Made by a program: the position numbers and the translations under genes. From Parafrankia elaeagni (GTDB lineage: Bacteria; Actinomycetota; Actinomycetes; Frankiales; Frankiaceae), in NCBI RefSeq assembly GCF_000374165.1, contig NZ_KB893728.1, forward strand, positions 1-64,000: 64,000 nucleotides of DNA, in the 5' to 3' direction. Every line of letters begins with the position of its first letter. Positions within the stretch are counted from its first letter, which is position 1. Of the stretch, positions 24,201 through 33,502 are shown one piece after another. Below the pieces are notes generated by a model. The model had not been told where the DNA came from, did not search any database, and saw only the letters and a list, made by a program, of their open reading frames with translations.

Positions 24201-25228
24201 ACGACACCCCACTCGGCAGGTCCGACGACGAGATCGCAGGCTGGCTGCGCTCGGCCGCCGGCCAGCTGGAGGTCCGCCTGCCGGACGAGCTGCTGCCCGG
24301 CGCACGCGCCTCAGTATCCGAGGCCCGGCGTCGCCGCCGGCGTCGCCTCGCCGTGGCCGTCCCTGCCGGCGCTGCCCTGGCCGCCGTAGCGATCGGGGCC
24401 GGTGTCCTCGCCGGCGGTGGTCCGGACAGCCGAGCGACGATCATGCCTGTGGCCGGGCTGCCCACCGTGCTCCGTGGCCCCGCGCCGGCGCCTCCCACGG
24501 AGGCTCCCGCCGCCGCGGACGGCGCGCCCCTGCAACTGCGCTACGTCGACACCCCCCGTCTGGTGCCCCTCACCGCCGCTCAGCGCGAGGAGATCGACAG
24601 CCACTGTGCGCCGGAGACCACGCGCCTGTTCGTTGCGGTCGCCGACCGGTGGGGCCTGCAGGTCCTCCTTGTGGGAGCGGACGGCGGGGGGATGTGCCGG
24701 ACCTTCCACGAACCTGCCACCGTTCCCGACCTCACCGGCATCAACGGCCCGATTCTCTGGCCGGGCGGTCGCCACGACCTGACTACACCGCCCACAGCCC
24801 CCGTCGAGGTGTTCAGTTCCGGCGATGACGGGTCCGGCATGCTGGGCGCGTGGAACGCGCGGCGGTGGGCCGTCGGCCAGGTGTCACCACAGGTCGCCCT
24901 GCTCGTCGCCGCGCTCCCGACCGGAGACGCCGTCGTCGTCCCCTTCGAGCCATCGAGCGGCGCGTTCATCACCCGCATCCAGGTCACAACCCCGGATCTC
25001 GCCCAGTACCAGACCATCGGCCAGATGCCGCTGACCCTCTACGCCTACAACTCCGCCGGCACACTGGTCGCCCAGTTCACGGCCACCGCCTGCGGTCAGA
25101 TGATGATGGTGTGCAACAGTGGGCCGGGCACCAGCGAGACTCACCTGCCCTCCCCCCTCTCCCCGTCGCAGTCGCCGACGTCGGGCATGGGCAGACCCAT
25201 CGCGCCCCGGACCCCCTCCGCCGGCTAG
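24197..25228 (+). CDS. membrane protein, probable partner of the upstream sigma factor
   Basis: A 343-residue protein with a cytoplasmic N-terminus (DDEIAGWLRSAAGQLEVRLPDELLPGARASV), an Arg-rich stop (seven Arg in eight residues), one membrane helix at about residues 50-76 and a large Cys-containing external domain with no recognised family. The layout and the ATGA overlap with the sigma gene match proteins coupled to SigE-family factors, likely anti-sigma or sensor proteins. No zinc anti-sigma HxxxCxxC motif is present, so the anti-sigma role is inference from position. Confidence 0.6.
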   Translation: MNDTPLGRSDDEIAGWLRSAAGQLEVRLPDELLPGARASVSEARRRRRRRLAVAVPAGAALAAVAIGAGVLAGGGPDSRATIMPVAGLPTVLRGPAPAPPTEAPAAADGAPLQLRYVDTPRLVPLTAAQREEIDSHCAPETTRLFVAVADRWGLQVLLVGADGGGMCRTFHEPATVPDLTGINGPILWPGGRHDLTTPPTAPVEVFSSGDDGSGMLGAWNARRWAVGQVSPQVALLVAALPTGDAVVVPFEPSSGAFITRIQVTTPDLAQYQTIGQMPLTLYAYNSAGTLVAQFTATACGQMMMVCNSGPGTSETHLPSPLSPSQSPTSGMGRPIAPRTPSAG

Positions 25229-25283
25229 CCCGCCACAGGCCGGGGACGGCGGTGGCGGACGTGGACTCGATCTCGGAGCCGGT

Positions 25284-26231
25284 TCAGGAGACCTCGACGA
25301 CGACCTTGACGGCGCCGCTGCCGCGGTCGGACGCCACCCGGAACGCCTCGGCGGCGTCCACCAGTGGAAAACGGTGGGTGATGAGCGCGTCCGGGATCTC
25401 GGGGCGGGCGGCGAGCATCTGGGCGGCCTGGAGCATTTCCCGACGGCCTGCGTGCCCGCAGTAACCCATGGAGACGACGAGGGTGGCCTCCTTGCCGCGT
25501 AGCGCCGAGTGGGGGAGGTCCATGCCGTCGAAGTACACGCCGAGCAGGGCGATCGTCCCGCCGGGCTTCAGCAGTTCGATGCTGCGCTGCAGGGCACTGG
25601 GCGAGCCGGCGGCCTCGATCACCACGTCGTAGAGCGCGCCCTCCGCGGGTTCACCGACTCCGAGCCGCTCGCGGATCTCGTGCTGGTGCGGGTAGCGGGC
25701 CACGAGCACGACCTCGTCGGCACCCTGGGTCTGGGCGGCGGCCGCGGCGAGCTGACCGATCGACCCGCCGCCGACGACGGCGACTGCCCGGCCCGGCGCG
25801 GCCCCGCCGAGGCGGACCCCGTGCCAGGAGACCGCGGCGGGCTCGGCCAGCGAGGCGTTCGCGACTTCGAGCCCGGCCGGTACCTCGAGGACCTTGTGCG
25901 CCGGCACCCGGAACTGCTCCACCATGCCGCCGTCACGCTTCATACCGAGCGCCATCCCGGTCGTCTGCCCGCAGAGGTTGTTCCGACCCTCGCGGCACAG
26001 GTCGCACTGCCCGCAGCCGAACAGACCCTCCACCAGGACGGGCGTTCCGTCGGCGCGCCGCCCGGCGAGCTCGTGGCCGAGGACGAACGTGGTCCCGTAC
26101 CTCAGGTAGCTGAGGTCGGAGGCGCAGATCCCGGCCGCGGCCATGTCGAGGAGCTCGCCGTCGTCCCAGCCGGGAACGTCATCCACGTCGATGACCACCG
26201 GCCGCCCCTCGTGGCCACGCACTGCCTTCAT
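25284..26231 (-). CDS. zinc-dependent alcohol dehydrogenase (MDR family)
   Basis: A 315-residue medium-chain dehydrogenase. Catalytic zinc ligands Cys36 (AAGICASD) and His53-Glu54 (GHE) and the structural-zinc set Cys73, Cys76, Cys79, Cys87 (CGQCDLCREGRNNLC) are present. The Rossmann glycine motif is VVGGGSIGQLAA. It resembles sorbitol or threonine dehydrogenase-like enzymes, and the physiological alcohol is unknown. It is divergent from the sugar-type ABC operon at 26692, with 460 bp of shared upstream sequence, and could process the imported compound or its hydrolysis product. Confidence 0.88.
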   Translation of the reverse strand: MKAVRGHEGRPVVIDVDDVPGWDDGELLDMAAAGICASDLSYLRYGTTFVLGHELAGRRADGTPVLVEGLFGCGQCDLCREGRNNLCGQTTGMALGMKRDGGMVEQFRVPAHKVLEVPAGLEVANASLAEPAAVSWHGVRLGGAAPGRAVAVVGGGSIGQLAAAAAQTQGADEVVLVARYPHQHEIRERLGVGEPAEGALYDVVIEAAGSPSALQRSIELLKPGGTIALLGVYFDGMDLPHSALRGKEATLVVSMGYCGHAGRREMLQAAQMLAARPEIPDALITHRFPLVDAAEAFRVASDRGSGAVKVVVEVS

Positions 26232-26539
26232 CGGTTTCCTCCCACCGCCGCGGAACTCCGGTCTACCAGGGAGGGCACCGGGATGCCGGGGTGAGGAGCC
26301 GGTGAGGAGCTGGCGAGGAGCCGGCGCGGACAGCCCGCTGCCAGGCAGCGGAACCGCCGGACCAGCAGATCACCACTCCGGTCAAGCCGATCGACCACGA
26401 GAGCCGTTAGGCGCGGGCGGAGAACCCTCGGCCGGAGCGGCGCCCGGCACCTGATCACAGAGCATCGGTCCTGGTCAGCGCGTCGTCCGGTGATCAATCT
26501 GGTCACAAGATCGGGGACGGATCCGGTGTGCTGTGACTC

Positions 26540-26568
26540 TTGACACGTAGTGGACTCCACAACTACTT
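26540..26568 (+). promoter_or_regulatory. candidate promoter of the sugar-type ABC operon
   Basis: TTGACA at 26540-26545, 17-bp spacer, CTACTT at 26563-26568 (TACTTT at 26564 is an alternative). Inside the spacer lies GTAGTGGACTCCAC, a partial inverted repeat continuing to CTAC. The rest of 26232-26691 shows no supported gene. Confidence 0.45.
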
Positions 26569-26600
26569 TCACGACACCTAGTCGCAAAAAGGAACGTGCG

Positions 26601-26614
26601 TTCGTAAATACGAA
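26601..26614 (+). promoter_or_regulatory. palindromic operator candidate TTCGTA-AA-TACGAA
   Basis: A 6-bp inverted repeat with a 2-bp centre, unusually AT-rich for this region. It is located 33 bp downstream of the predicted -10 and about 78 bp before the binding-protein start. Size and symmetry suit a repressor binding site. Confidence 0.5.
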
Positions 26615-26691
26615 TCACTCGCCAGGCGGGGACGCCACGTGTCAACGCCGGGCGCCGCCTCTGAGTGGCGTGATTGCAGGGAAGGACGCGA

Positions 26692-27771
26692 GTGAAGACA
26701 TCGTTGAGGACCGCTGGCTTAGCGCTGGCGCTCACGGGCGCGCTGGCTCTCGCCGGGTGCGGGGCAGCTGACCCGGAGCCAGCCGGGGGTACGGCGAGCG
26801 GGACGGGCGCGGTCGACATCGGGGACGGCAAGACGATCGAGCTCCCCCAGGGTGACCTGAAGATCGGGTTGTTCCTGCAGAGCGCGGCGACCGCCTTCAA
26901 CCAGTCCCTGCTCAGGGGCGCCCAGGATGCCGCGGCGAAGTACGGCTACACGATCGAACCCATCGACGGACAGTTCGATCTCAACAAGCAGCTCAACCAG
27001 CTCCAGACGGCGGCGACGAACAGGACGTACGACGTCGCGGCGGTGGAGCCGCTCGTCGGCGCCTCGGAATGTGCCGCGATGACCAGGGTGCTCCCCGCCG
27101 CCGGGGTCCTGGTGGTGACCACGGGCACTCCGTGTGACACGAGCACGAAGCCCGCAGGCGACGAGCTCTGGGTGCCGGGAACACTCGCAACGGTCGCGGG
27201 TGACACGACCTACACCTACACCAGGGCCTTCCTGCAGAACGCGATCAAGGCGTTCCCGGGCGCGCAGAAGGTCGCGCTCGTGACGGGGCCGGAGCTCGAC
27301 CCGCTCGTGATCAACCAGAAGCAGGCCGTCGCGGAACTCGCGGAAACAAACCCCGATTTCGACGTGAACTTCGTCTACACGGACTGGACCACGCCGAAGG
27401 CGCTGAGCGCGACGCGCGACTACCTGAGCGCCAACCCGGATGTCACCGCTGTCCTGTCGTCCTTCTCCCCGGACGTCACGCGCTCGGTGGTGACCGCGAT
27501 GGAGTCGGTGGACATGCTCGGCAAGGTTGGGCTTGCCGATCAGGGAGCGACGTCCTACAGCGTCGACCAGGTGAAGAACGGCAATATGCAGTTCACGCTT
27601 CCGTACTTCCCCGACGAGTACGGCAGGCTTCTGGTCGAGGCTGTGCACTCGGCGCAGATGGGTGACGATGTGCCGCGCTTCATCTCCAACATTCCGGATG
27701 AGTACGGAACCGTCGAGGATCCGGTGGTCATCACCAGGGACAACGCGGACGACTTCACGCCGCGCTACTGA
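26692..27771 (+). CDS. sugar-type ABC transporter substrate-binding lipoprotein
   Basis: A 359-residue periplasmic-binding-protein-like lipoprotein with lipobox ALAGC (Cys23). The mature fold is RbsB-like: KIGLFLQSAATAFNQSLLRGAQDAAAKYGYTIEPIDGQFDLNKQLNQLQTA, with a middle VALVTG strand and a C-terminal KNGNMQFTLPYFPDEYGRL. It would deliver ligand to the RbsA/RbsC-like transporter encoded at 29894-32532, although two hydrolase genes intervene. GTG 26692 follows AGGGAAGGA and starts directly at the signal peptide. Confidence 0.87.
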   Translation: MKTSLRTAGLALALTGALALAGCGAADPEPAGGTASGTGAVDIGDGKTIELPQGDLKIGLFLQSAATAFNQSLLRGAQDAAAKYGYTIEPIDGQFDLNKQLNQLQTAATNRTYDVAAVEPLVGASECAAMTRVLPAAGVLVVTTGTPCDTSTKPAGDELWVPGTLATVAGDTTYTYTRAFLQNAIKAFPGAQKVALVTGPELDPLVINQKQAVAELAETNPDFDVNFVYTDWTTPKALSATRDYLSANPDVTAVLSSFSPDVTRSVVTAMESVDMLGKVGLADQGATSYSVDQVKNGNMQFTLPYFPDEYGRLLVEAVHSAQMGDDVPRFISNIPDEYGTVEDPVVITRDNADDFTPRY

Positions 27772-27778
27772 CGGCACG

Positions 27779-27813
27779 ACGGAGCCGGCGTGGAACCACT
27801 GCGCCGGCTCCGT
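27779..27813 (+). terminator. 12-bp stem hairpin after the binding-protein gene
   Basis: ACGGAGCCGGCG (27779-27790) and CGCCGGCTCCGT (27802-27813) pair perfectly around an 11-nt loop. Its place directly after the binding-protein gene suggests partial termination or 3'-end protection, giving more binding protein than transporter. Confidence 0.6.
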
Positions 27814-27883
27814 CGGCGGTTCTTCGGACACAACCTTTCTGCGGATCAGGTTCCACTCACATGATCAGGCGAGGAACGTTCAC

Positions 27884-28939
27884 ATGCGCACGGTCGACGT
27901 CGATATCGATGTGGCACCAGAGGCAGGGCAGCAGGCCGGGCTGACGACCGCTGCGACGATCTGCCTCCCCGACGAGGTCCCCACGGACCCGGTGGTCTGC
28001 TTCGCCTTCACCGGCGGGGGCTACAACCGGTCCTACTTCACGCGTGACCTCCTCGGTGACGGCACGCCCAGCCAGGCGGAGCTGCACACCTCGCGCGGGT
28101 GGATCTTCGTCGCCGTCGATCATCTCGGCTGTGGTGGGAGCACGCGGGTCAGGGACATGGCCGAGGTGACCTGGCAGCACCTCGTCGACGCAAACGAGTC
28201 CACGGTGCGCGGCGTGATGAGACTGCTCTCCGCACCCGGATGTCGAGACGACCTCCCGACGGTGGAGTCGGCGCGAATCCTTGGCCTGGGTCAGTCGATG
28301 GGCGCAGCCCTCCTCATTCTCCAGCAGGGGCAGAACCACACGTTCCAGGCGGTGGGTGTTCTCGGCTGGTCGGCAAGTCACGCGGTCAGCTGGCTGCCGC
28401 CCGGCGCCCCGCGAAGCACTCCGTTCTACTTCCCTCGGGGAACGGACGTCGGCGTGATGACCCGCGCACTTCACACGACAGCGATGCCCGAGATGGCTCC
28501 TGACGAAAACGGCCTCCCCGCAACTGCTGCAGGATTCCACTACGACGACGTGGCACGCGAGGTGGTGCTCGCCGACCTGGTCGACTATCCGCTGCGACGT
28601 GGGCAGCTTCCGTTCTGGGCAACCGATGTCATCCCGCCGTCGAGCATGACGATGATGTCGCCGGGTGCTGTAGCCGCGGAGGCGGCGATGATCCGTTCTC
28701 CGGTTTTCGTCGGAGCGGGGGAGCGGGACGTGACTCCGAATCCCCGCTCGGAGCCTGCTGCGTATCTTCAGTCCAGCGACGTGACGGTATACGTGCAACC
28801 GCGCATGGGTCACATGCACAACTTCGCCAGCACTCGGCTGACGTTCTGGAACCGCATCCATGCATGGGCGGAGGGTGTTCTGGTCGAGCCCGTGCCGATG
28901 ACGGCGGGAATCGACATGGCTACCGCCGGTGCCAACTGA
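27884..28939 (+). CDS. alpha/beta hydrolase
   Basis: A 351-residue alpha/beta hydrolase. The nucleophile elbow is GLGQSMGAALL, the oxyanion strand CFAFTGGGYNRSYF, the acid region FVGAGERDVT and the His in MGHMHNFAST near the end. The family is not further resolved. The ATG at 27884 has GCGAGGAAC upstream. It lies inside an ABC importer operon directly before another hydrolase gene, whose frame can begin within its last codons, so it probably acts on the imported compound, cutting an ester or lactone. Confidence 0.78.
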   Translation: MRTVDVDIDVAPEAGQQAGLTTAATICLPDEVPTDPVVCFAFTGGGYNRSYFTRDLLGDGTPSQAELHTSRGWIFVAVDHLGCGGSTRVRDMAEVTWQHLVDANESTVRGVMRLLSAPGCRDDLPTVESARILGLGQSMGAALLILQQGQNHTFQAVGVLGWSASHAVSWLPPGAPRSTPFYFPRGTDVGVMTRALHTTAMPEMAPDENGLPATAAGFHYDDVAREVVLADLVDYPLRRGQLPFWATDVIPPSSMTMMSPGAVAAEAAMIRSPVFVGAGERDVTPNPRSEPAAYLQSSDVTVYVQPRMGHMHNFASTRLTFWNRIHAWAEGVLVEPVPMTAGIDMATAGAN

Positions 28940-28961
28940 CGACGGCGAAGGACCCCGAGAC

Positions 28962-29723
28962 ATGCAACGCATCCCCCCGGCACTCGGTGGCCGCAGGACC
29001 GGCGTGGTCCTGGTCCATGGCGCATGCCATGGACCGTGGTGCTGGGAAAACGTCGTCGGCCCCGTATACTCGGCGGGTTTCGAGGTCCACGCTGTCGACC
29101 TGCCGTTGACATCGTTGTCGAGCGACGCCGACGTGGTCCGCTCTGCCGTGAGAGCCATGAAGAAGTCGTGCGAGGCGGTCCTGGTCGTCGGGCACAGTTA
29201 CGGCGGGGTCGTCATCACCGCAGGCGGTCATGAGGCGGACGCGCTCATGTTCTGCGCGGCGTCGATGCCTGACGCCGGTCAGGCGGCGGGCGATGTCGTT
29301 CCCCAGCTCACGACGCCCGAACTGGAGTTATCCCTCGCCGTCCACGAGGACGGCGTGAGCTTTGGGCTTGACCCGGTGCGGGCGATTCCGGCCTTCTACG
29401 GCATGTGCACGGCCGCGCAGGTCAAGGAAATTCTTGACCGGTTGCGCCCGATGCACTTTGCCTGCATGAACGAGGTGATCGTCGAACCGGCGTGGCGGTC
29501 GGTACCCTCCTCGTACGTCGTGTGCACCGAGGACTTCGCGATGGCGCCCGCCTACCAGGAGGGACGCGCGAACTTCCTCGGTGATGCCGTGCGGCTCCGG
29601 TGCGACCACTCGCTGTTCTACTCGGCGACGGACCAGCTTGTCGCACGCCTGGTTGAGGTCGCACGTCGGCTGACTGCCGATTCGGGCACGGTGAGAGCGC
29701 AGACGACGACACCCATCTCCTGA
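28962..29723 (+). CDS. alpha/beta hydrolase (esterase/hydroxynitrile-lyase-like)
   Basis: A 253-residue protein of the compact alpha/beta hydrolase type seen in EstC, salicylate esterases and hydroxynitrile lyases. GVVLVHGACHGPWCWENV opens the fold, VVGHSYGGVV has the nucleophile Ser, and RLRCDHSLFYS carries the catalytic His. The N-terminal VHGACHG pattern is typical of plant methylesterase relatives. The frame can start earlier at GTG 28929 overlapping the upstream stop; ATG 28962 is preferred because the fold follows closely. Coexpression with an importer suggests hydrolysis of a small ester or lactone. Confidence 0.8.
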   Translation: MQRIPPALGGRRTGVVLVHGACHGPWCWENVVGPVYSAGFEVHAVDLPLTSLSSDADVVRSAVRAMKKSCEAVLVVGHSYGGVVITAGGHEADALMFCAASMPDAGQAAGDVVPQLTTPELELSLAVHEDGVSFGLDPVRAIPAFYGMCTAAQVKEILDRLRPMHFACMNEVIVEPAWRSVPSSYVVCTEDFAMAPAYQEGRANFLGDAVRLRCDHSLFYSATDQLVARLVEVARRLTADSGTVRAQTTTPIS

Positions 29724-29893
29724 GGCCTGGCGCTGTCGACCTCCACCGGGCCTCAGGACGTCGTCTGTCGAGGCATGTTCGCGGGCGCCAGCCCCGAGCG
29801 AACGGGCTCCGCTACGCGGACTTCAGGTGAATCGCCCGCCATCCTCAGGGCCGCGAGTGGCTGCCTGTCAACTCCAACGAATGGTGATGTGTT

Positions 29894-31507
29894 GTGACTG
29901 ACGCAGTCGTCGTATCGAAACTCGTGAAGACCTTCGGCCGCTCTCAGGCGCTTCGCGGGGTTGACCTGCGCATCGAGGCCGGTAGCGTGCACGCCCTGGT
30001 CGGAGAGAACGGCGCCGGCAAGTCGACGGCTCTGGGCGTCATAGCCGGACGCGTCTCGAAGAGCTCCGGTGACGTGAGCGTCTTCGGTCACGAGCTGCGT
30101 GGCGGACACCCGCGGTTCGCCAGGGCTGCCGGGGTGTTCGCGATCTATCAGGAGTTGACGATCATTCCCGCCCTCACAGTCGAGGCCAATCTTTTCCTCG
30201 GTCATCCCCTGGCGCGATTCGGACTGCTCTCCGAACGTGAGATGCGGGTGCGCTACCTCGAACTCTGCGGCCGCGTCGGTGTTGCCGCCCAACCTCCCCA
30301 CACCCTGGCACGGTCGTTGTCGGTCGCCGAACAGCAAATGATCGAGATCCTGCGTGCGCTCGTCACGGAAGCCAGGATCATCCTGTTCGACGAGCCGACG
30401 GCCTCGCTTGCCAGCTCCGAACGGGAGGCGCTCTTCAGCACCATCCGCAGGTTGCGTGCCGACGGTGTCACGGTTGTGCTGGTGAGCCACAACCTGGACG
30501 AGGTGCTTGCGATCTCGGATCACATCACCGTGTTCAGGGACGGGGCCGTCGTCGCTGACGGACCTCGCGTCGAGTTCACGAAGGCGTCGATCATCGACGC
30601 CATGCTCGGCAAGCAAGTAGATCCGCGCCTGGCCGCGGAGTTCTCCAACGAGTCAACGGGTGTTCCGAAGGAGGCCACACGCCGGCGTTCACATCGCAGT
30701 GACGGCCGGCGGACGACTCTCGCGGTCTCCGGGCTGACCGTGCCCGGCGTCGTGTCGGGCATCGAGTTCGAGGTCCTGCCCGGCGAGATCCTGGGCCTGG
30801 GCGGGCTGGTGGGTTCCGGGAGATCGACGGTCCTCCGAGCGCTGGCCGGTGTCGAACCACGTGCCCGGGGCCGCATGTGGATCGACGGTGAGGAGATCCC
30901 GTGGCCTCACACGGTGCGCAGAGCGCTTCGTCACGGCATCGCGCTGCTGCCCGAGGATCGCAAGACCCAGGGCCTCGTGCTCGCGATGCCCGCGATGGAC
31001 AACATCGCGCTGAGCAACTTTCGCGGGGCCAGACGGTGGGGCATGGTCTCGCCTCGATCTGTCGAGACGGCCACCCGCGAGCACGGGCAGGCTTTCGGTC
31101 TTTCGTCGACCCGCCTGCGTGATCCGGCGACTCACCTTTCGGGGGGAAACCAGCAGAAGCTGTTGCTCGCCCGTTGGCGATACGTCCAGCCGAGGCTGCT
31201 GCTCGCGGACGAGCCGACCCGCGGGATCGACGTCGGCGCCAAGTCCGAGATTCTCCAGTCCCTGGAGGACATGGCCGCAGGCGGTCTCTCGGTCGTGATG
31301 GTCTCCTCCGAGCTCGAGGAGATCGCGGCTGCAGCCGACCGCGTCGTCGTCCTGCGCGAGGGGACGCAGGTCGGGATCCTCGACGCCGTGACGGCCCCGA
31401 TCTCGCCGCAGGGAATCCTCACCCTTGCCTTCGGTTCCGACAATCCCAACGACCAGCCGGCCCAGGTGCAACGGCATGAGTCGCAGCTCGAGGAGAAGAT
31501 TTCGTGA
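29894..31507 (+). CDS. sugar-type ABC transporter ATPase with two nucleotide-binding domains
   Basis: A 537-residue RbsA/XylG-like protein. The first domain has Walker A GENGAGKST, the variant signature LSVAEQQMIEILRAL and Walker B IILFDEPTAS. The second has the degenerate Walker A GLVGSGRST typical of this family, the signature LSGGNQQKLLLARW and LLLADEPTRGIDVGAK. It powers carbohydrate-type uptake with the RbsC-like permease encoded next (GTGA overlap at 31504). The 170 bp before its GTG start contain no gene. Confidence 0.93.
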   Translation: MTDAVVVSKLVKTFGRSQALRGVDLRIEAGSVHALVGENGAGKSTALGVIAGRVSKSSGDVSVFGHELRGGHPRFARAAGVFAIYQELTIIPALTVEANLFLGHPLARFGLLSEREMRVRYLELCGRVGVAAQPPHTLARSLSVAEQQMIEILRALVTEARIILFDEPTASLASSEREALFSTIRRLRADGVTVVLVSHNLDEVLAISDHITVFRDGAVVADGPRVEFTKASIIDAMLGKQVDPRLAAEFSNESTGVPKEATRRRSHRSDGRRTTLAVSGLTVPGVVSGIEFEVLPGEILGLGGLVGSGRSTVLRALAGVEPRARGRMWIDGEEIPWPHTVRRALRHGIALLPEDRKTQGLVLAMPAMDNIALSNFRGARRWGMVSPRSVETATREHGQAFGLSSTRLRDPATHLSGGNQQKLLLARWRYVQPRLLLADEPTRGIDVGAKSEILQSLEDMAAGGLSVVMVSSELEEIAAAADRVVVLREGTQVGILDAVTAPISPQGILTLAFGSDNPNDQPAQVQRHESQLEEKIS

Positions 31508-32532
31508 TCAACATAGTGACCAATGAGGTTGTCGACGGCAGGGCATCCTCCCCGCCGCCCTCCTCGCCGGCGACGAACACCCTCGAAGGTCGCATCAGAA
31601 CGAGCCTGTCACGGATCTTCGGGCTGCGGTACGGCATGGTGTGGGTTCTGCTTCTGACCTTCGTGTTCGCCCGGGTCATCTACACGCAGTTCCTGGACCC
31701 GCAGAATCTGAACAACATGGTGGCCCAGGTGACGCCGACCGCCATTGTCGCGGTTGGAATGACCTTCGCGATCATCTGTGGCGGCTTCGACCTTTCGGCC
31801 GCCGCGGTGTTCGCCGGCGCGTCGGTCGTCTACGCGAGCCTGTCCAACTCCATGCCCCTGTGGCTCGCGTTCCTGTGCACGATCCTCGTCGGAGTCGTGT
31901 GCGGAGTCATCAACGGCCTGGCGGTGACCGTCCTCAAGGTCAACTCCTTCATCGCGACACTCGCGACCGCATCGCTCTTCTCGGGGGCCACGTACTGGTA
32001 CTCCGACTCGCAGCCAGTGGTCTCCACCAAGGCGGGCTTCGAAACGCTTGGCACCGGGAAGTGGGGCGGCATATGGGTCGCAACGTGGGTGCTGGTGGTG
32101 GTGGTAGGCGTGTTCGGATTCATCCTTGCGCGCACCGTCTACGGCCGCTCCATCTACTCGGTCGGAGGCAACCTCGAAGCCTCCCGACTCGCGGGTATGC
32201 GGGTGAACGTCGTCCGAACAAGCACCTTCGCGATCGTTTCGATGTGCGCCGCACTGGGCGGGATGATCGTCGCGTCGCAGACGAGCGTCGGCCAGGCCAA
32301 CATAGGTCCTACGGTGACCCTGGATGCCATCGCGATCGTCATCATCGGAGGAACGGCGCTGATGGGCGGCGAGGGCGCCATCTGGCGAACCGTGGTGGGG
32401 ATCCTGCTCTGGGGAACGATCAACAACGTCTTCTCCGCGCTGGCGCTCGACACCTCGAAGCAGCTCCTCATCCAGGGAGCTATTCTGTTGATCGCGGTCT
32501 CACTCGACTCCCTGGCGCGCAGCCGACGCTGA
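31504..32532 (+). CDS. sugar-type ABC transporter permease (RbsC-like)
   Basis: A 342-residue membrane protein of the branched BPD_transp_2/RbsC family with 8-10 helices. Diagnostic segments are VTPTAIVAVGMTFAIICGGFDLSAAAVFAGA, LKVNSFIATLATASLFSGATYWYSD and the C-terminal MGGEGAIWRTVVGILLWGTINNVFSAL. Its GTG start overlaps the ATPase stop, so it is cotranslated. A 40-residue hydrophilic N-terminus precedes the first helix. Partner of the binding protein at 26692. Confidence 0.92.
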   Translation: MINIVTNEVVDGRASSPPPSSPATNTLEGRIRTSLSRIFGLRYGMVWVLLLTFVFARVIYTQFLDPQNLNNMVAQVTPTAIVAVGMTFAIICGGFDLSAAAVFAGASVVYASLSNSMPLWLAFLCTILVGVVCGVINGLAVTVLKVNSFIATLATASLFSGATYWYSDSQPVVSTKAGFETLGTGKWGGIWVATWVLVVVVGVFGFILARTVYGRSIYSVGGNLEASRLAGMRVNVVRTSTFAIVSMCAALGGMIVASQTSVGQANIGPTVTLDAIAIVIIGGTALMGGEGAIWRTVVGILLWGTINNVFSALALDTSKQLLIQGAILLIAVSLDSLARSRR

Positions 32533-32650
32533 GTCGACGCGGGGCGGTGCTTCTGGGCGAGGTCACCGAAATCCCATTGAACATGACGTGACCGGCGACA
32601 GGGCGTCGCCTTCATCAGCGTCCAGTCGAGCTTCGAGGAAGTGAGTCAAG

Positions 32651-33400
32651 GTGTCACTGACCATCCGCGCTCTGTGCGTTGGCCGCGCATACGGGCTTCC
32701 CAAGCCGTCGTTCACCTACATGTGCAACTGGGGCGCCAAGCAGGATCTTCCCCTCATCATGTTCGTGATCGAGGGGGGAGAATTCCCGGTCGTGGTGGAC
32801 ACCGGGGCGGATCCGTCGAGGGCCGAAGAATATCACGGTCTGGTGCTTGAGCAGACGCCCGACGAGCGCCCCGACACCAGCCTGCGCAACATTGGTATCG
32901 ACCCCGATGACGTGCGGCTGGTCGTCAACACACATCTGCACTGGGACCACAGCTCGAACAACCACCTGTTTCCGAACGCCGAAGTCGTCGTCCAGCAGCG
33001 GGAACTCGATTTTGCGAAGAATCCCGTGACCTGGCACCGGCGACAGTTCGAGGCGTTGCCGGGTCTCGAGGCGGCATGGCGCAGAGCCGAGCACCAGATC
33101 AGCCCTGTCCATGGGGACGTCACGCTCGCGCCGGGTGTGTCGACAGTGAGTCTGCCCGGTCACACTCCGGGCTCCCAGGGCGTCCTGGTCGAAGCCGGGT
33201 CGCAGAGCTATCTGATCGGAGGCGACACGGTTTATCTGTACGAGAACTGGGACGGCGACGCCGAGGGGCAACCGATTCCCGTCGGTCTCTACACGGACCT
33301 TGTCGCCTACGAGACGAGCATCAAGAAGATCCAGGGACTGCCCTGTGAGGTCATCCCCAGTCACGACTTCCGCGTTCTGGAACGCGGCCGATTCAGTTAG
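32651..33400 (+). CDS. metallo-beta-lactamase-fold hydrolase, lactonase-like
   Basis: A 249-residue metallo-beta-lactamase protein. The zinc motif is THLHWDH (His95, His97, Asp99, His100), followed by the His in PGHTPGS, the bridging Asp in GGDTVY and a final His in PSHDFRV. This spacing and the N-terminal VVVDTGADP resemble N-acyl-homoserine lactonase AiiA-type enzymes. It closes the ABC/hydrolase gene set, 118 bp after the permease. The likely role is opening of a lactone ring on the imported molecule; that substrate is inference. Confidence 0.82.
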   Translation: MSLTIRALCVGRAYGLPKPSFTYMCNWGAKQDLPLIMFVIEGGEFPVVVDTGADPSRAEEYHGLVLEQTPDERPDTSLRNIGIDPDDVRLVVNTHLHWDHSSNNHLFPNAEVVVQQRELDFAKNPVTWHRRQFEALPGLEAAWRRAEHQISPVHGDVTLAPGVSTVSLPGHTPGSQGVLVEAGSQSYLIGGDTVYLYENWDGDAEGQPIPVGLYTDLVAYETSIKKIQGLPCEVIPSHDFRVLERGRFS

Positions 33401-33458
33401 TCCTCCACCATGACCTGATCATGCCCGGCCAGCAGCCCGGGATCCCGCCGCGGCCGAT

Positions 33459-33502
33459 GCGACAGAAGCCTCACCCGGGTGCGACAGAGGCCCCACCCGG
33501 GA
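33459..33502. repeat. 22-bp tandem direct repeat between convergent genes
   Basis: GCGACAGAAGCCTCACCCGGGT and a near-identical copy with two changes adjoin at 33459-33480 and 33481-33502, in the 297-bp space between the lactonase-like gene and groEL. No gene is supported there. Confidence 0.65.
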
